The position numbers and the translations under genes were made by a program. The notes below the pieces were generated by a model. That model ran no database searches. It was not told the origin of the DNA and saw only the letters and a list, made by a program, of their open reading frames with translations. Below are positions 57,159-64,000 of a stretch of DNA of 64,000 bases, in pieces. The number at the start of each line of letters is the position of its first letter. Position 1 is the first letter of the stretch. Origin of the DNA: Streptosporangium roseum DSM 43021 (GTDB taxonomy: Bacteria; Actinomycetota; Actinomycetes; Streptosporangiales; Streptosporangiaceae); the NCBI RefSeq assembly GCF_000024865.1, contig NC_013595.1:1922001-1986000 (forward strand), given 5' to 3'.

Positions 57159-57758
57159 ATGACCGAGGCACGCAGGCCGCTCACCGACCCCACGGCGATG
57201 CGCGCGCTGGCGCATCCGGCGCGGCTCGCCATCCTGAACCGGCTCCAGTCCGAGGGGCCCGCCACCGCGACCGAGGTCGCCGACGTCGTCGGGGTCACGC
57301 CGAGCGCGGCGAGCTACCACCTGCGCATGCTCGCCAAGTACGGCTTCGCCGAGGACGCGCCGGCGCGCGGCGACGGCAGGGAGAGGTTGTGGAGGTCCAC
57401 TCCGGGCGGCTTTACCGTCAGCAACGAACCCGATGACCGGCCGGAGGTCCGGGCGGCCAAGGATCTGCTGATCAAGGCCGTGCGCGACCAGGCGGCCGAC
57501 GAGATGACCCGGGCCCTGGGCAACTACGACCGCGAGCCTCCCGAGTGGCGGAAGGCCTCGATGTTCAACCGCCAGGTCCTGCTGGTCGACGCCGAGGAGC
57601 TCGGACGGCTGAACGAGCAGATCGACGAGCTGCTCTCCCCCTATCGCGCGACCGTCCGGCAGCGGTCCCAGGCGCCAGCCGGGGCGCGGATCTCCGAGGC
57701 GCAGGTGAGCCTCTTCCCCCGTGTCGAGCGCCGGCCGCACGGGCTCCCCCGGGAATGA
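57159..57758 (+). CDS. ArsR-type winged-helix regulator
   Basis: 199 aa. HTH: ALAHPARLAILNRLQSEGPA, TATEVADVVGVTPSAASYHL. No metal-binding cysteines. The C-terminal extension to 199 aa is longer than classical ArsR, typical of regulators of MFS exporters. ATG 57159 used, since upstream ATG 57117 lies in the operator. It likely represses the MFS gene and itself. Confidence 0.87.
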   Translation: MTEARRPLTDPTAMRALAHPARLAILNRLQSEGPATATEVADVVGVTPSAASYHLRMLAKYGFAEDAPARGDGRERLWRSTPGGFTVSNEPDDRPEVRAAKDLLIKAVRDQAADEMTRALGNYDREPPEWRKASMFNRQVLLVDAEELGRLNEQIDELLSPYRATVRQRSQAPAGARISEAQVSLFPRVERRPHGLPRE

Positions 57759-57856
57759 TCCGAAACGAGGGCGGCCGCCATGGATCCCTCCGGAAACGGC
57801 CGGGAACGATAGGGCGCTCTTGACGCGCTGAGGTCAGGGCGAGGCCCGGCTACGGG

Positions 57857-58036
57857 TACACTTTTCGATGGCCTGTCACTCACAGGCCGACTTCGCATGC
57901 CCCGTCAAGAACCGTTCCCTCGGTCCGGGTGAGAGCCCGGCTGGAGCCGGTTCGGGGCATCAGGGCGACAGCCGCAGGCTGCCGCGTCAACCGAGAACAG
58001 CGCCCGGACGGGCGCCCCGACCTGGAGGACAATCAC
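57857..58036 (+). promoter_or_regulatory. rpsB promoter and structured leader
   Basis: A -10-like TACACT is at 57857-57862, with no clear -35. Downstream are GCCTGT/ACAGGC (57871-57887), a long stem ATGCCCCG/CGGGGCAT (57897-57904 with 57953-57960) enclosing GAACCG/CGGTTC and CCGGG/CCCGG with a six-base loop, and CAGCC/GGCTG near 57965. This stacked fold fits a ribosomal protein leader (possible S2 autoregulation). Confidence 0.5.
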
Positions 58037-58990
58037 ATGTCCACCCCCGTCGTCACCATGCGACAGCTGCTCGAGAGCGGCGTTCACTTCGGTCACCAGA
58101 CCCGCCGCTGGAACCCGAAGATGAAGCGCTTCATCTTCACCGAGCGCAACGGCATCTACATCATCGACCTGCAGAAGTCGCTGGCCTTCATCGACCGGGC
58201 CTACGACTTCGTCAAGGAGACCGTCGCGCACGGCGGCACGATCATGTTCATCGGCACGAAGAAGCAGGCCCAGGAGGCCATCGCCGAGCAGGCGGCGCGT
58301 GTCGGCATGCCGTATGTCAACCAGCGCTGGCTGGGTGGCATGCTCACCAACTTCTCCACCGTGCACAAGAGGCTTCAGCGTCTGAAGGAGCTCGAGGAGC
58401 TCGACTTCGACAACGTCGCCGCGTCGGGGCTCACCAAGAAGGAGCTCCTCATGCGCCGTCGTGAGAAGGAGAAGCTGGAGCGCACCCTCGGCGGTATCCG
58501 CGACATGTCCCGCGTTCCCAGTGCGGTGTGGGTCGTCGACACCAAGAAGGAGCACATCGGGATCAGCGAGGCCCGCAAGCTGAACATCCCGGTCGTCGCG
58601 ATCCTCGACACCAACTGTGACCCGGACGAGGTCGACTACCCGATCCCGGGTAACGACGACGCCATCCGCGCCGTCGGCCTGCTGACCCGCGTCGTCGCCG
58701 ACGCCGTCGCCGCCGGCCTCATGGCCCGCGCCGGCGCCAACCGCGGCGACGACAAGCCGGCCGTCGCCGGTGGCGCCGAGCCGCTCGCCGAGTGGGAGCA
58801 GGAGCTCCTCGCCGGCGCCGAGGCCGCTCCGGCCGCCGAGGCTCCGGCTGCTGAGGCTCCGGCCGCCGAGGCCGAGACCGCCGAGGCCCCGGCCGCCGAG
58901 GCCGAGGCTGAGGTTGAGGCTGCTCCGGTCGCCGAGAACGACGCCGAGGTCGAGACCGCCGAGGCCGAGGGCACCGAGAAGCAGGCCTAG
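58037..58990 (+). CDS. rpsB: 30S ribosomal protein S2
   Basis: 317 aa. Core: MSTPVVTMRQLLESGVHFGH, QRWLGGMLTNFSTV, IGISEARKLNIPVVAILDTN. The last 55 residues are Ala/Glu-rich (AAEAPAAEAPAAEAETAEA), typical of actinobacterial S2. ATG 58037 follows TGGAGGA. Confidence 0.95.
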   Translation: MSTPVVTMRQLLESGVHFGHQTRRWNPKMKRFIFTERNGIYIIDLQKSLAFIDRAYDFVKETVAHGGTIMFIGTKKQAQEAIAEQAARVGMPYVNQRWLGGMLTNFSTVHKRLQRLKELEELDFDNVAASGLTKKELLMRRREKEKLERTLGGIRDMSRVPSAVWVVDTKKEHIGISEARKLNIPVVAILDTNCDPDEVDYPIPGNDDAIRAVGLLTRVVADAVAAGLMARAGANRGDDKPAVAGGAEPLAEWEQELLAGAEAAPAAEAPAAEAPAAEAETAEAPAAEAEAEVEAAPVAENDAEVETAEAEGTEKQA

Positions 58991-58997
58991 GCCCTTC

Positions 58998-59065
58998 CGT
59001 ACGGCCTGGCCGTACGACCCGCAAGACCCTTCCGGGTGGATGCGCTCAGGCGAGCGCATCCACCC
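58998..59065 (+). terminator. two hairpins between rpsB and tsf
   Basis: CGTACGGCC-T-GGCCGTACG (58998-59016) and a perfect 14-base stem GGGTGGATGCGCTC / GAGCGCATCCACCC (59034-59047, 59052-59065) with a four-base loop. They start eight bases after the rpsB stop. They probably attenuate transcription into tsf or stabilise rpsB mRNA. Confidence 0.7.
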
Positions 59066-59133
59066 GACCCACCCAGCCACCTGATCTCATGCCGACTTCT
59101 GAGATCAGTGATGATCCCCGCGAGGAAAAGACA

Positions 59134-59967
59134 ATGGCTTCCGTGAACATGGCCGACGTCAAGCGGCTTCGTGAGCTGACCGCCGCCGGCATGATGGACT
59201 GCAAGAAGGCTCTTGAGGAGTCCGAGGGCGACTTCGACCGCGCCGTCGAGCTCCTGCGCCTCAAGGGCGCCAAGGACGTCGGCAAGCGTGAGGCTCGCAC
59301 CGCCTCCAACGGCCTGGTCGCCCTGAAGCAGGCCGGCGACTCCGCCGCCGCGCTGCTCGAGCTCAACTGCGAGACCGACTTCGTCGCCAAGGGCGAGCGC
59401 TTCCAGGAGCTTGCCGCCCAGGTCGTCGAGCACATCCTGGACACCAAGCCGGCCGACGTGCCCGCCCTGCTTGAGTCCGTCCTCGACGGCAAGTCCGTCA
59501 AGGAGCACCTGGACGAGGCCAACGCCGCGCTCGGCGAGAAGATCGAGATCCGCCGCTTCGCGGTGCTCGAGGGTGGCTTCATCGGCTCCTACATGCACAA
59601 GACCGACCCGCAGCTTCCGCCGGCGGTCGGCGTGCTCGTGCAGCTCGACACCGCCAACGCCCAGGTCGCCAAGGACATCGCGCAGCACGCCGCCGCGATG
59701 GCTCCGAAGTACCTCAACCCGGATGCGGTCCCCGCCGACGTCATCGAGAAGGAGCGCGCGCTCTTCGAGGAGATGACCCGCGAGGAGGGCAAGCCCGAGG
59801 CCGCTATCGGCAAGATCGTCGACGGTCGCATCAACGGCTGGTACAAGGACTTCACCCTGCTTGAGCAGGCCTTCGTGAAGGACAACAAGAAGTCCATCGC
59901 AAAGTTCGCCAACGAGAACGGTGTCAAGGTCGAGGCCTTCGTCCGCTTCAAGGTCGGCCAGGCTTAG
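59134..59967 (+). CDS. tsf: translation elongation factor Ts
   Basis: 277 aa. VKRLRELTAAGMMDCKKALEE, GKREARTASNG and LNCETDFVAKG are EF-Ts signatures. ATG 59134; an upstream in-frame ATG at 59089 is less likely. Recycles EF-Tu-GDP. Confidence 0.95.
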   Translation: MASVNMADVKRLRELTAAGMMDCKKALEESEGDFDRAVELLRLKGAKDVGKREARTASNGLVALKQAGDSAAALLELNCETDFVAKGERFQELAAQVVEHILDTKPADVPALLESVLDGKSVKEHLDEANAALGEKIEIRRFAVLEGGFIGSYMHKTDPQLPPAVGVLVQLDTANAQVAKDIAQHAAAMAPKYLNPDAVPADVIEKERALFEEMTREEGKPEAAIGKIVDGRINGWYKDFTLLEQAFVKDNKKSIAKFANENGVKVEAFVRFKVGQA

Positions 59968-60019
59968 TCTTGACTCAGCTTCTCTCAGCAGCAGAGCACT
60001 AAACGAGGAGGCCGCCGCC

Positions 60020-60790
60020 GTGTCGGAGAACTCAGAACCCGCTACGTCGGCGGTTTCGTCGTATTCGGGCCCGCTCCGTTGGAAGCGGGTCATGTTGAAG
60101 CTGTCGGGCGAGGCGTTCGCCGGCAGCGAGCCGCTGGGCATCGACCCCGCTGTGGTCGGTCACCTGGCCGACTCGATCGCCGAGGCCGTCCGCAAGGGCG
60201 TGCAGGTCGCGGTCGTGGTCGGCGGTGGCAACATGTTCCGTGGCGCCGCCCTGTCCGAGCGCGGCATGGACCGCGCCCGGGCCGACTACATGGGCATGCT
60301 CGGCACAGTGATCAACTGCCTGGCCCTTCAGGACTTCCTGGAGAAGCGGGGCATCGAGACCCGCGTCCAGACGGCCATCACCATGCAGCAGGTCGCGGAG
60401 CCCTTCCTGCCCCGCCGCGCCATCCGCCACCTGGAGAAGGGGCGCGTGGTCATCTTCGGGGCCGGGCTCGGTTCGCCGTTCTTCTCCACCGACACCTGTG
60501 CCGCGCAGCGCGCACTGGAGATCGGTGCCGAGGCGCTGCTCAAGGGCACCCAGGTGGACGGCGTCTACGACTCCGACCCCAGGAAGAACCCCGACGCCGT
60601 CCGGTTCGACCACCTCGAATATGGTGAGGTGCTGACCCGCGGTCTCGGTGTCATGGACGCCACCGCCATCAGCCTGTGCATGGACAACGGCCTGCCCATC
60701 GTGGTCTTCGACCTCATGGGTGAGGGCAACATCCTGCGGGCGGTGCACGGTGAGAAGATCGGCACGCTGGTGAGTCCGGCAGGGAAATAG
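60020..60790 (+). CDS. pyrH: UMP kinase
   Basis: 256 aa. KRVMLKLSGEAFAG, VVVGGGNMFRG and TDTCAAQRALEI are PyrH markers. GTG 60020 follows ACGAGGAGG; the N-terminal 20 residues before the core are polar. Makes UDP from UMP. Confidence 0.95.
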   Translation: MSENSEPATSAVSSYSGPLRWKRVMLKLSGEAFAGSEPLGIDPAVVGHLADSIAEAVRKGVQVAVVVGGGNMFRGAALSERGMDRARADYMGMLGTVINCLALQDFLEKRGIETRVQTAITMQQVAEPFLPRRAIRHLEKGRVVIFGAGLGSPFFSTDTCAAQRALEIGAEALLKGTQVDGVYDSDPRKNPDAVRFDHLEYGEVLTRGLGVMDATAISLCMDNGLPIVVFDLMGEGNILRAVHGEKIGTLVSPAGK

Positions 60791-60889
60791 GGAGCGAACC
60801 TGACGTAGCGGGCGGAGCGGTACGCGACGTAGGAACGTCCCGCGAAGCGCGTGAACAATGGTGAGTGACCGAGAAGACAGGGAGCCGCT

Positions 60890-61447
60890 GTGATCGACGA
60901 TACCCTCCTCGAAGCCGAGGAAAAGATGGACAAGGCAGTGTCGGTGGCGAAGGACGACTTCGCCGGTATCCGCACGGGCCGCGTCACCCCGTCGATGTTC
61001 AACAAGATCAGCGCTGAGTACTACGGGACGCCCACTCCCATTCAGCAACTGGCCTCGTTCCACGTCCCCGAGGCTCGCATGGTCATCATCCAGCCCTTCG
61101 ACAAGGGCTCGATGGCCGCGATCGAGAAGGCGATCCGCAACTCCGATCTCGGCGTCAACCCCGGCAACGACGGCCAGGTCATCCGTGTGGCCTTCCCGGA
61201 GCTGTCGGAGGAGCGCCGCAGGGAGTACATCAAGGTCGCCCGGAACAAGGCGGAGCAGTCGAAGGTCTCCATCCGCAACATCCGCCGCAACGCCAAGGAG
61301 ACCCTCGACAAGATGGTCAAGGACAGCGAGGCGGGCGAGGACGAGGTGCGTCGTGCGGAGAAGGAGCTCGACGACCTCACCCAGAAGCACGTAGCCAAGA
61401 TCGATGAGCTGCTCAAGCACAAGGAAGCCGAGCTGCTCGAAGTCTGA
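60890..61447 (+). CDS. frr: ribosome recycling factor
   Basis: 185 aa; three-helix bundle plus domain II. RTGRVTPSMFNKI, YYGTPTPIQQLA and IRNIRRNAKETLDK identify it. GTG 60890. Frees ribosomes after termination. Confidence 0.95.
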   Translation: MIDDTLLEAEEKMDKAVSVAKDDFAGIRTGRVTPSMFNKISAEYYGTPTPIQQLASFHVPEARMVIIQPFDKGSMAAIEKAIRNSDLGVNPGNDGQVIRVAFPELSEERRREYIKVARNKAEQSKVSIRNIRRNAKETLDKMVKDSEAGEDEVRRAEKELDDLTQKHVAKIDELLKHKEAELLEV

Positions 61448-61457
61448 GCCCCCTCAT

Positions 61458-61492
61458 CCTTGTCTCGCGCGGGAGGCCCGCGCGGGACAAGG
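61458..61492 (+). terminator. hairpin between frr and cdsA covering the cdsA ribosome site
   Basis: CCTTGTC-T-CGCGCGGG ... CCCGCGCG-G-GACAAGG (61458-61492). Its right arm ends in the AAGG that serves as the cdsA Shine-Dalgarno, four bases before GTG 61498. It can act as a terminator for frr and as a block on cdsA translation. Confidence 0.7.
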
Positions 61493-61497
61493 ATTTT

Positions 61498-62343
61498 GTG
61501 CATGAGAGTAGGACCCCCTTGGAATCTGCGGCGGGCGGTAGCCGTACCGGCCGGAATCTTCCCGTCGCGATCGCGGTGGGTGCCGGTCTGGGAGCCTTGG
61601 CCATCGGCTCCCTCTACTTTGTCGAAGTGCTCTTCCTGGCCGTGGTGATCGCGGCGGTGGGCATCGGCGTGATGGAACTGGTCCGATCGTTCGCCGCCCG
61701 GGACATCACCGTCCCGCTGATCCCGGTCCTGGCCGGGATGGCCGCCATGGTGGTCGGCGCCTACTACGGCGGTCCCGCCTGGCTGGTCGGCGTCTTCGCG
61801 ATGACGGTGCTCGTGCTGATGATGTGGCGGATGTTCCAGGGCACCGAGGGCTACGTCCGCGACACGACCGCGACCATCCTGGTCACGGTCTACCCCTCGT
61901 TGCTCGCCGCGTTCGTGGCATTGCTGCTCGCGCATCCGCTCGACGGTCCCGACCGGGTGGTCGTCTTCATCGCCACCACCGTCGCGAGTGACATAGGCGG
62001 ATATTTCGCGGGAATCTCTCTGGGCAAGCACAAGATGTCCCCGCTGATCAGCCCGAAGAAGACCTGGGAGGGCTTCGCCGGGTCCGCGCTGGCGTGCATG
62101 GCCGTGGGCGGCTGGCTGGTGGCGTGGCTGCTGGAGGACGATGTCTGGAAGGGCGTGCTGATCGGTGCCGTCGTGGTGGTCTTCGCCACCCTCGGCGACC
62201 TGGTCGAGTCGGTGATCAAGCGAGACCTCGGGGTCAAGGACATGGGCAGCGTGCTGCCCGGCCACGGCGGTCTGATGGACCGGCTCGACTCCCTCGTCGC
62301 CGCGCTGATCCCGGTCTGGGTGCTGCTCACCCTGCTCGTCTGA
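61498..62343 (+). CDS. cdsA: phosphatidate cytidylyltransferase
   Basis: 281 aa with about eight spans. SPKKTWEGFAGSAL and LGDLVESVIKRDLGVKD are the CTP transferase signature, followed by GHGGLMDRLDSL. GTG 61498 has AAGGA close by. Makes CDP-diacylglycerol for phospholipids. Confidence 0.93.
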   Translation: MHESRTPLESAAGGSRTGRNLPVAIAVGAGLGALAIGSLYFVEVLFLAVVIAAVGIGVMELVRSFAARDITVPLIPVLAGMAAMVVGAYYGGPAWLVGVFAMTVLVLMMWRMFQGTEGYVRDTTATILVTVYPSLLAAFVALLLAHPLDGPDRVVVFIATTVASDIGGYFAGISLGKHKMSPLISPKKTWEGFAGSALACMAVGGWLVAWLLEDDVWKGVLIGAVVVVFATLGDLVESVIKRDLGVKDMGSVLPGHGGLMDRLDSLVAALIPVWVLLTLLV

Positions 62344-62370
62344 GCTCGTCTGAGCTCGTCTGAGCTCGTC
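62341..62370. repeat. ten-base tandem repeat at the cdsA stop
   Basis: TGAGCTCGTC three times from 62341, preceded by CTGCTCGTC and followed by TGACG. The first unit contains the cdsA stop codon, so extra units add in-frame stops. Likely slippage product. Confidence 0.75.
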
Positions 62371-62478
62371 TGACGCCGATCGCCCGGCCCGTGCGAGCGA
62401 TGCCGGCCACCGTTCCCGGGCCGCGCGGTGCGGTCACCCAGCCTGCGTGAGCCGTCCGTCCTCGCTCGGGTGAGCCGG

Positions 62479-63561
62479 TCATCCCGCCCGGGTGAGCCGG
62501 TCGGCCGAGAGGCGGGGGAGCAGCGTCCGGTAGCCGTTCTCCGCGACCAGGCGCAGCTCGCCGGTGGTGATCGGGACCAGCCAGAGCCACTGCACGGCGT
62601 CACCGCCGAAGGTGAAGCCCGACAGGTCGGGCAGGCCGGGTAGCCCGGTCAGCATGATGACGCCGCTGTAGGCGGAGCCGAGCGGGAACGTCTCCGGCCG
62701 GTGATACCACTTCGCGGTGTGACCGTGTCCCAGCCAGGTGACCGAATGCCAGGGGTACTGGCCCAGCCACAGGAACAGCCGTGCCGCGTCCCGCGCGTCA
62801 CCGGGGGTGGCGACGGCGAGCTCCACCCGGGCGTAGGCGTCCGGCCGGTCGATGTACTGCTCCACGGTGGGCATCCGCTGGCAGCTCATCCCCACCGTGG
62901 ACAGGATCGTGTGCTCCCGCTCCCCTTCCGGCGGCCGTTCGGTGATGCCGACCGTGGGCAGCCGGTCGCCGCCCGCGTCCCAGAACCGGCCCGCCGTCCC
63001 GACCGCCCGGTCCAGATGGCCCATCACGAACTGCTGGAACGAGGCCCAGGCGCCGTCGCCGCCCCGCCAGTCCCAGTAGGCGCGGGCCTTCGCCAGGCGG
63101 GGGACCAGCCCCTCGTGGGCCTCCTCCAGCGACCAGGCGAACGGCGACTCGCCCACCGCGTCGCGGGAGTAGCCCGGCATGCCCCTGCCCATGTCCGCCC
63201 AGCCAGGAATGACCGCGAGCAGTTCGTCGTTCTCGTACAGGGCGACGCCGTCGCCCTCCTCGAACCACAGCGGTCGCAGCGCGCCCAGCGGAGGCCGGCC
63301 GTCGGGGTGCCGGGTGTTCGCCCGGGGCGCCGCCGGAGGCAGCTCGGAGGTCAGGCGTCTCTGGTCGATCGCCTCCGGGGCCGGGCCGTGGTTGGCCAGC
63401 CATACCGCTCCGTGCACCATGCCTCCGGGCCCGCACAGGTAAGCTACCGAGGAAGTCTCGTCGCGTTCGACCACCAGGGTGCGGCTCCCGTAGGGATTGA
63501 TGTCGGTGAGCACGACCTCGACGCCGTCTCCCCGCTCGCCTGAGGGGCGGATTGTCGCCAT
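62479..63561 (-). CDS. SUFU (suppressor of fused)-domain protein
   Basis: 360 aa. The C-terminal about 180 residues (HTILSTVGMSCQRMPTVEQY, then ARVELAVATPGDARDAARLF, PLGSAYSGVIMLTGLPGL, WLWLVPITTGEL) match the bacterial SUFU family. The N-terminal part (VEVVLTDINPYGSRTLVVER, PLGALRPLWFEEGDGVALYE) is unrecognised and may be an added domain. ATG 63561 with GGAGG only one base upstream is not ideal; alternatives inside or upstream exist. Some bacterial SUFU proteins are toxin immunity proteins, but no toxin is near. Confidence 0.7.
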   Translation of the reverse strand: MATIRPSGERGDGVEVVLTDINPYGSRTLVVERDETSSVAYLCGPGGMVHGAVWLANHGPAPEAIDQRRLTSELPPAAPRANTRHPDGRPPLGALRPLWFEEGDGVALYENDELLAVIPGWADMGRGMPGYSRDAVGESPFAWSLEEAHEGLVPRLAKARAYWDWRGGDGAWASFQQFVMGHLDRAVGTAGRFWDAGGDRLPTVGITERPPEGEREHTILSTVGMSCQRMPTVEQYIDRPDAYARVELAVATPGDARDAARLFLWLGQYPWHSVTWLGHGHTAKWYHRPETFPLGSAYSGVIMLTGLPGLPDLSGFTFGGDAVQWLWLVPITTGELRLVAENGYRTLLPRLSADRLTRAG

Positions 63562-63625
63562 ACCTCCGGACTCTAGATCAGAGTCGAGTACCGCTTCGAG
63601 TAACCGTCGAGAGAAGGCGTTGGAC

Positions 63626-64000
63626 TTGTCGACTGTCAGCCCGCCCGGGACCCCCGCACCCGGCCAGCTCACCTTCGTGGCGCCTCGCAGGGCGAAGCCC
63701 GCGCGCCACCTGGCCGACCTGACCATGGCCGAGCGCCGGGCGGTCGTCGCCGAGCTGGGTGAGAAGCCGTTCCGCGCCGACCAGCTCTCCCGGCACTACT
63801 TCGAGAAGCTCAACGGCGATCCCGAGCTCATGACGGACCTGCCGGCCACGGCCAGGGAGAAGTTCGCCGCCGCGCTGTTCCCCAAGCTGCTGACCTCGGT
63901 CCGGGAGATGACGACCGACGCCGGCACCACCCGCAAGACCCTGTGGCGGCTGTTCGACGGCGCGCTGGTCGAGTCGGTCCTCATGCGTTACACCGACCGC
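63626..64000 (+). CDS. rlmN: 23S rRNA (adenine2503-C2)-methyltransferase, N-terminal part
   Basis: First 125 codons; cut by the window edge before the radical-SAM CxxxCxxC. RRAVVAELGEKPFRADQLSR, HYFEKLNGDPELMTDLPATA and KTLWRLFDGALVESVLMRY are typical RlmN. TTG 63626 lies eight bases after GAGAAGG; TTG 63620 is the alternative. Confidence 0.85.
   Translation, partial: MSTVSPPGTPAPGQLTFVAPRRAKPARHLADLTMAERRAVVAELGEKPFRADQLSRHYFEKLNGDPELMTDLPATAREKFAAALFPKLLTSVREMTTDAGTTRKTLWRLFDGALVESVLMRYTDR

Overview
The window is very GC-rich, uses many GTG and TTG starts and overlapping GTGA or ATGA gene junctions, and carries two conservons (sensor kinase, roadblock, DUF742, GTPase). The core gene order ffh-rpsP-khpA-rimM-trmD-rplS-lepB-lepB-rnhB-DUF2469-yraN-comM-dprA-rpsB-tsf-pyrH-frr-cdsA-rlmN is the one expected in Actinomycetota. 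Family content suggests a Streptosporangiaceae-like or Streptomyces-like filamentous actinomycete (inference).

Layout. 1-1.6 kb: a SIS-domain protein (cut by the window edge) and a glucosamine-kinase-like phosphotransferase. 1.6-9.4 kb: a polyamine-type ABC importer (potD, potB, potC, potA), a TetR regulator, a UGT-type glycosyltransferase and an aldehyde dehydrogenase. The PotA subunit carries a very acidic insertion of about 187 residues inside its C-terminal TOBE region. 9.5-26.5 kb: two complete conservons, both on the plus strand, flank two minus-strand NitT/TauT-type ABC systems. One ATPase gene serves both, and an O-methyltransferase-like gene sits beside it. 26.6-35.9 kb: the ffh to yraN housekeeping block, with a second signal peptidase and several small genes.

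35.9-50.7 kb is the main accessory region: a 14.8-kb element inserted inside comM (YifB/ComM family ATPase). A large serine recombinase lies at its right end, and a 7-bp direct repeat (CTGGCGA) sits at the two junctions. Joining the flanks at that repeat restores an uninterrupted 527-codon comM in frame, so insertion and precise excision would act as a genetic switch on comM. dprA overlaps the comM stop codon. The element is mosaic. Its left arm resembles actinomycete integrative conjugative elements (DUF6907-like proteins, DUF2637 membrane protein, GntR repressor). Its long minus-strand arm has a primase/helicase-like replication ATPase, two XRE-type regulators, a few phage morphogenesis-like genes including an 877-aa tape measure protein, and two paralogous membrane-coiled-coil proteins. 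I see no capsid, portal, terminase or TraB/FtsK gene. It has several separate palindromic control sites and an iteron-like array. A defective prophage, a satellite-like element or a degraded conjugative element are all possible.

50.7-64 kb: the comM 3' part, dprA, an M23 peptidase, a 22-bp tandem repeat array, an APC permease, an MFS transporter with a divergent ArsR regulator, then rpsB-tsf-pyrH-frr-cdsA with strong intergenic hairpins, a SUFU-domain protein and the start of rlmN.
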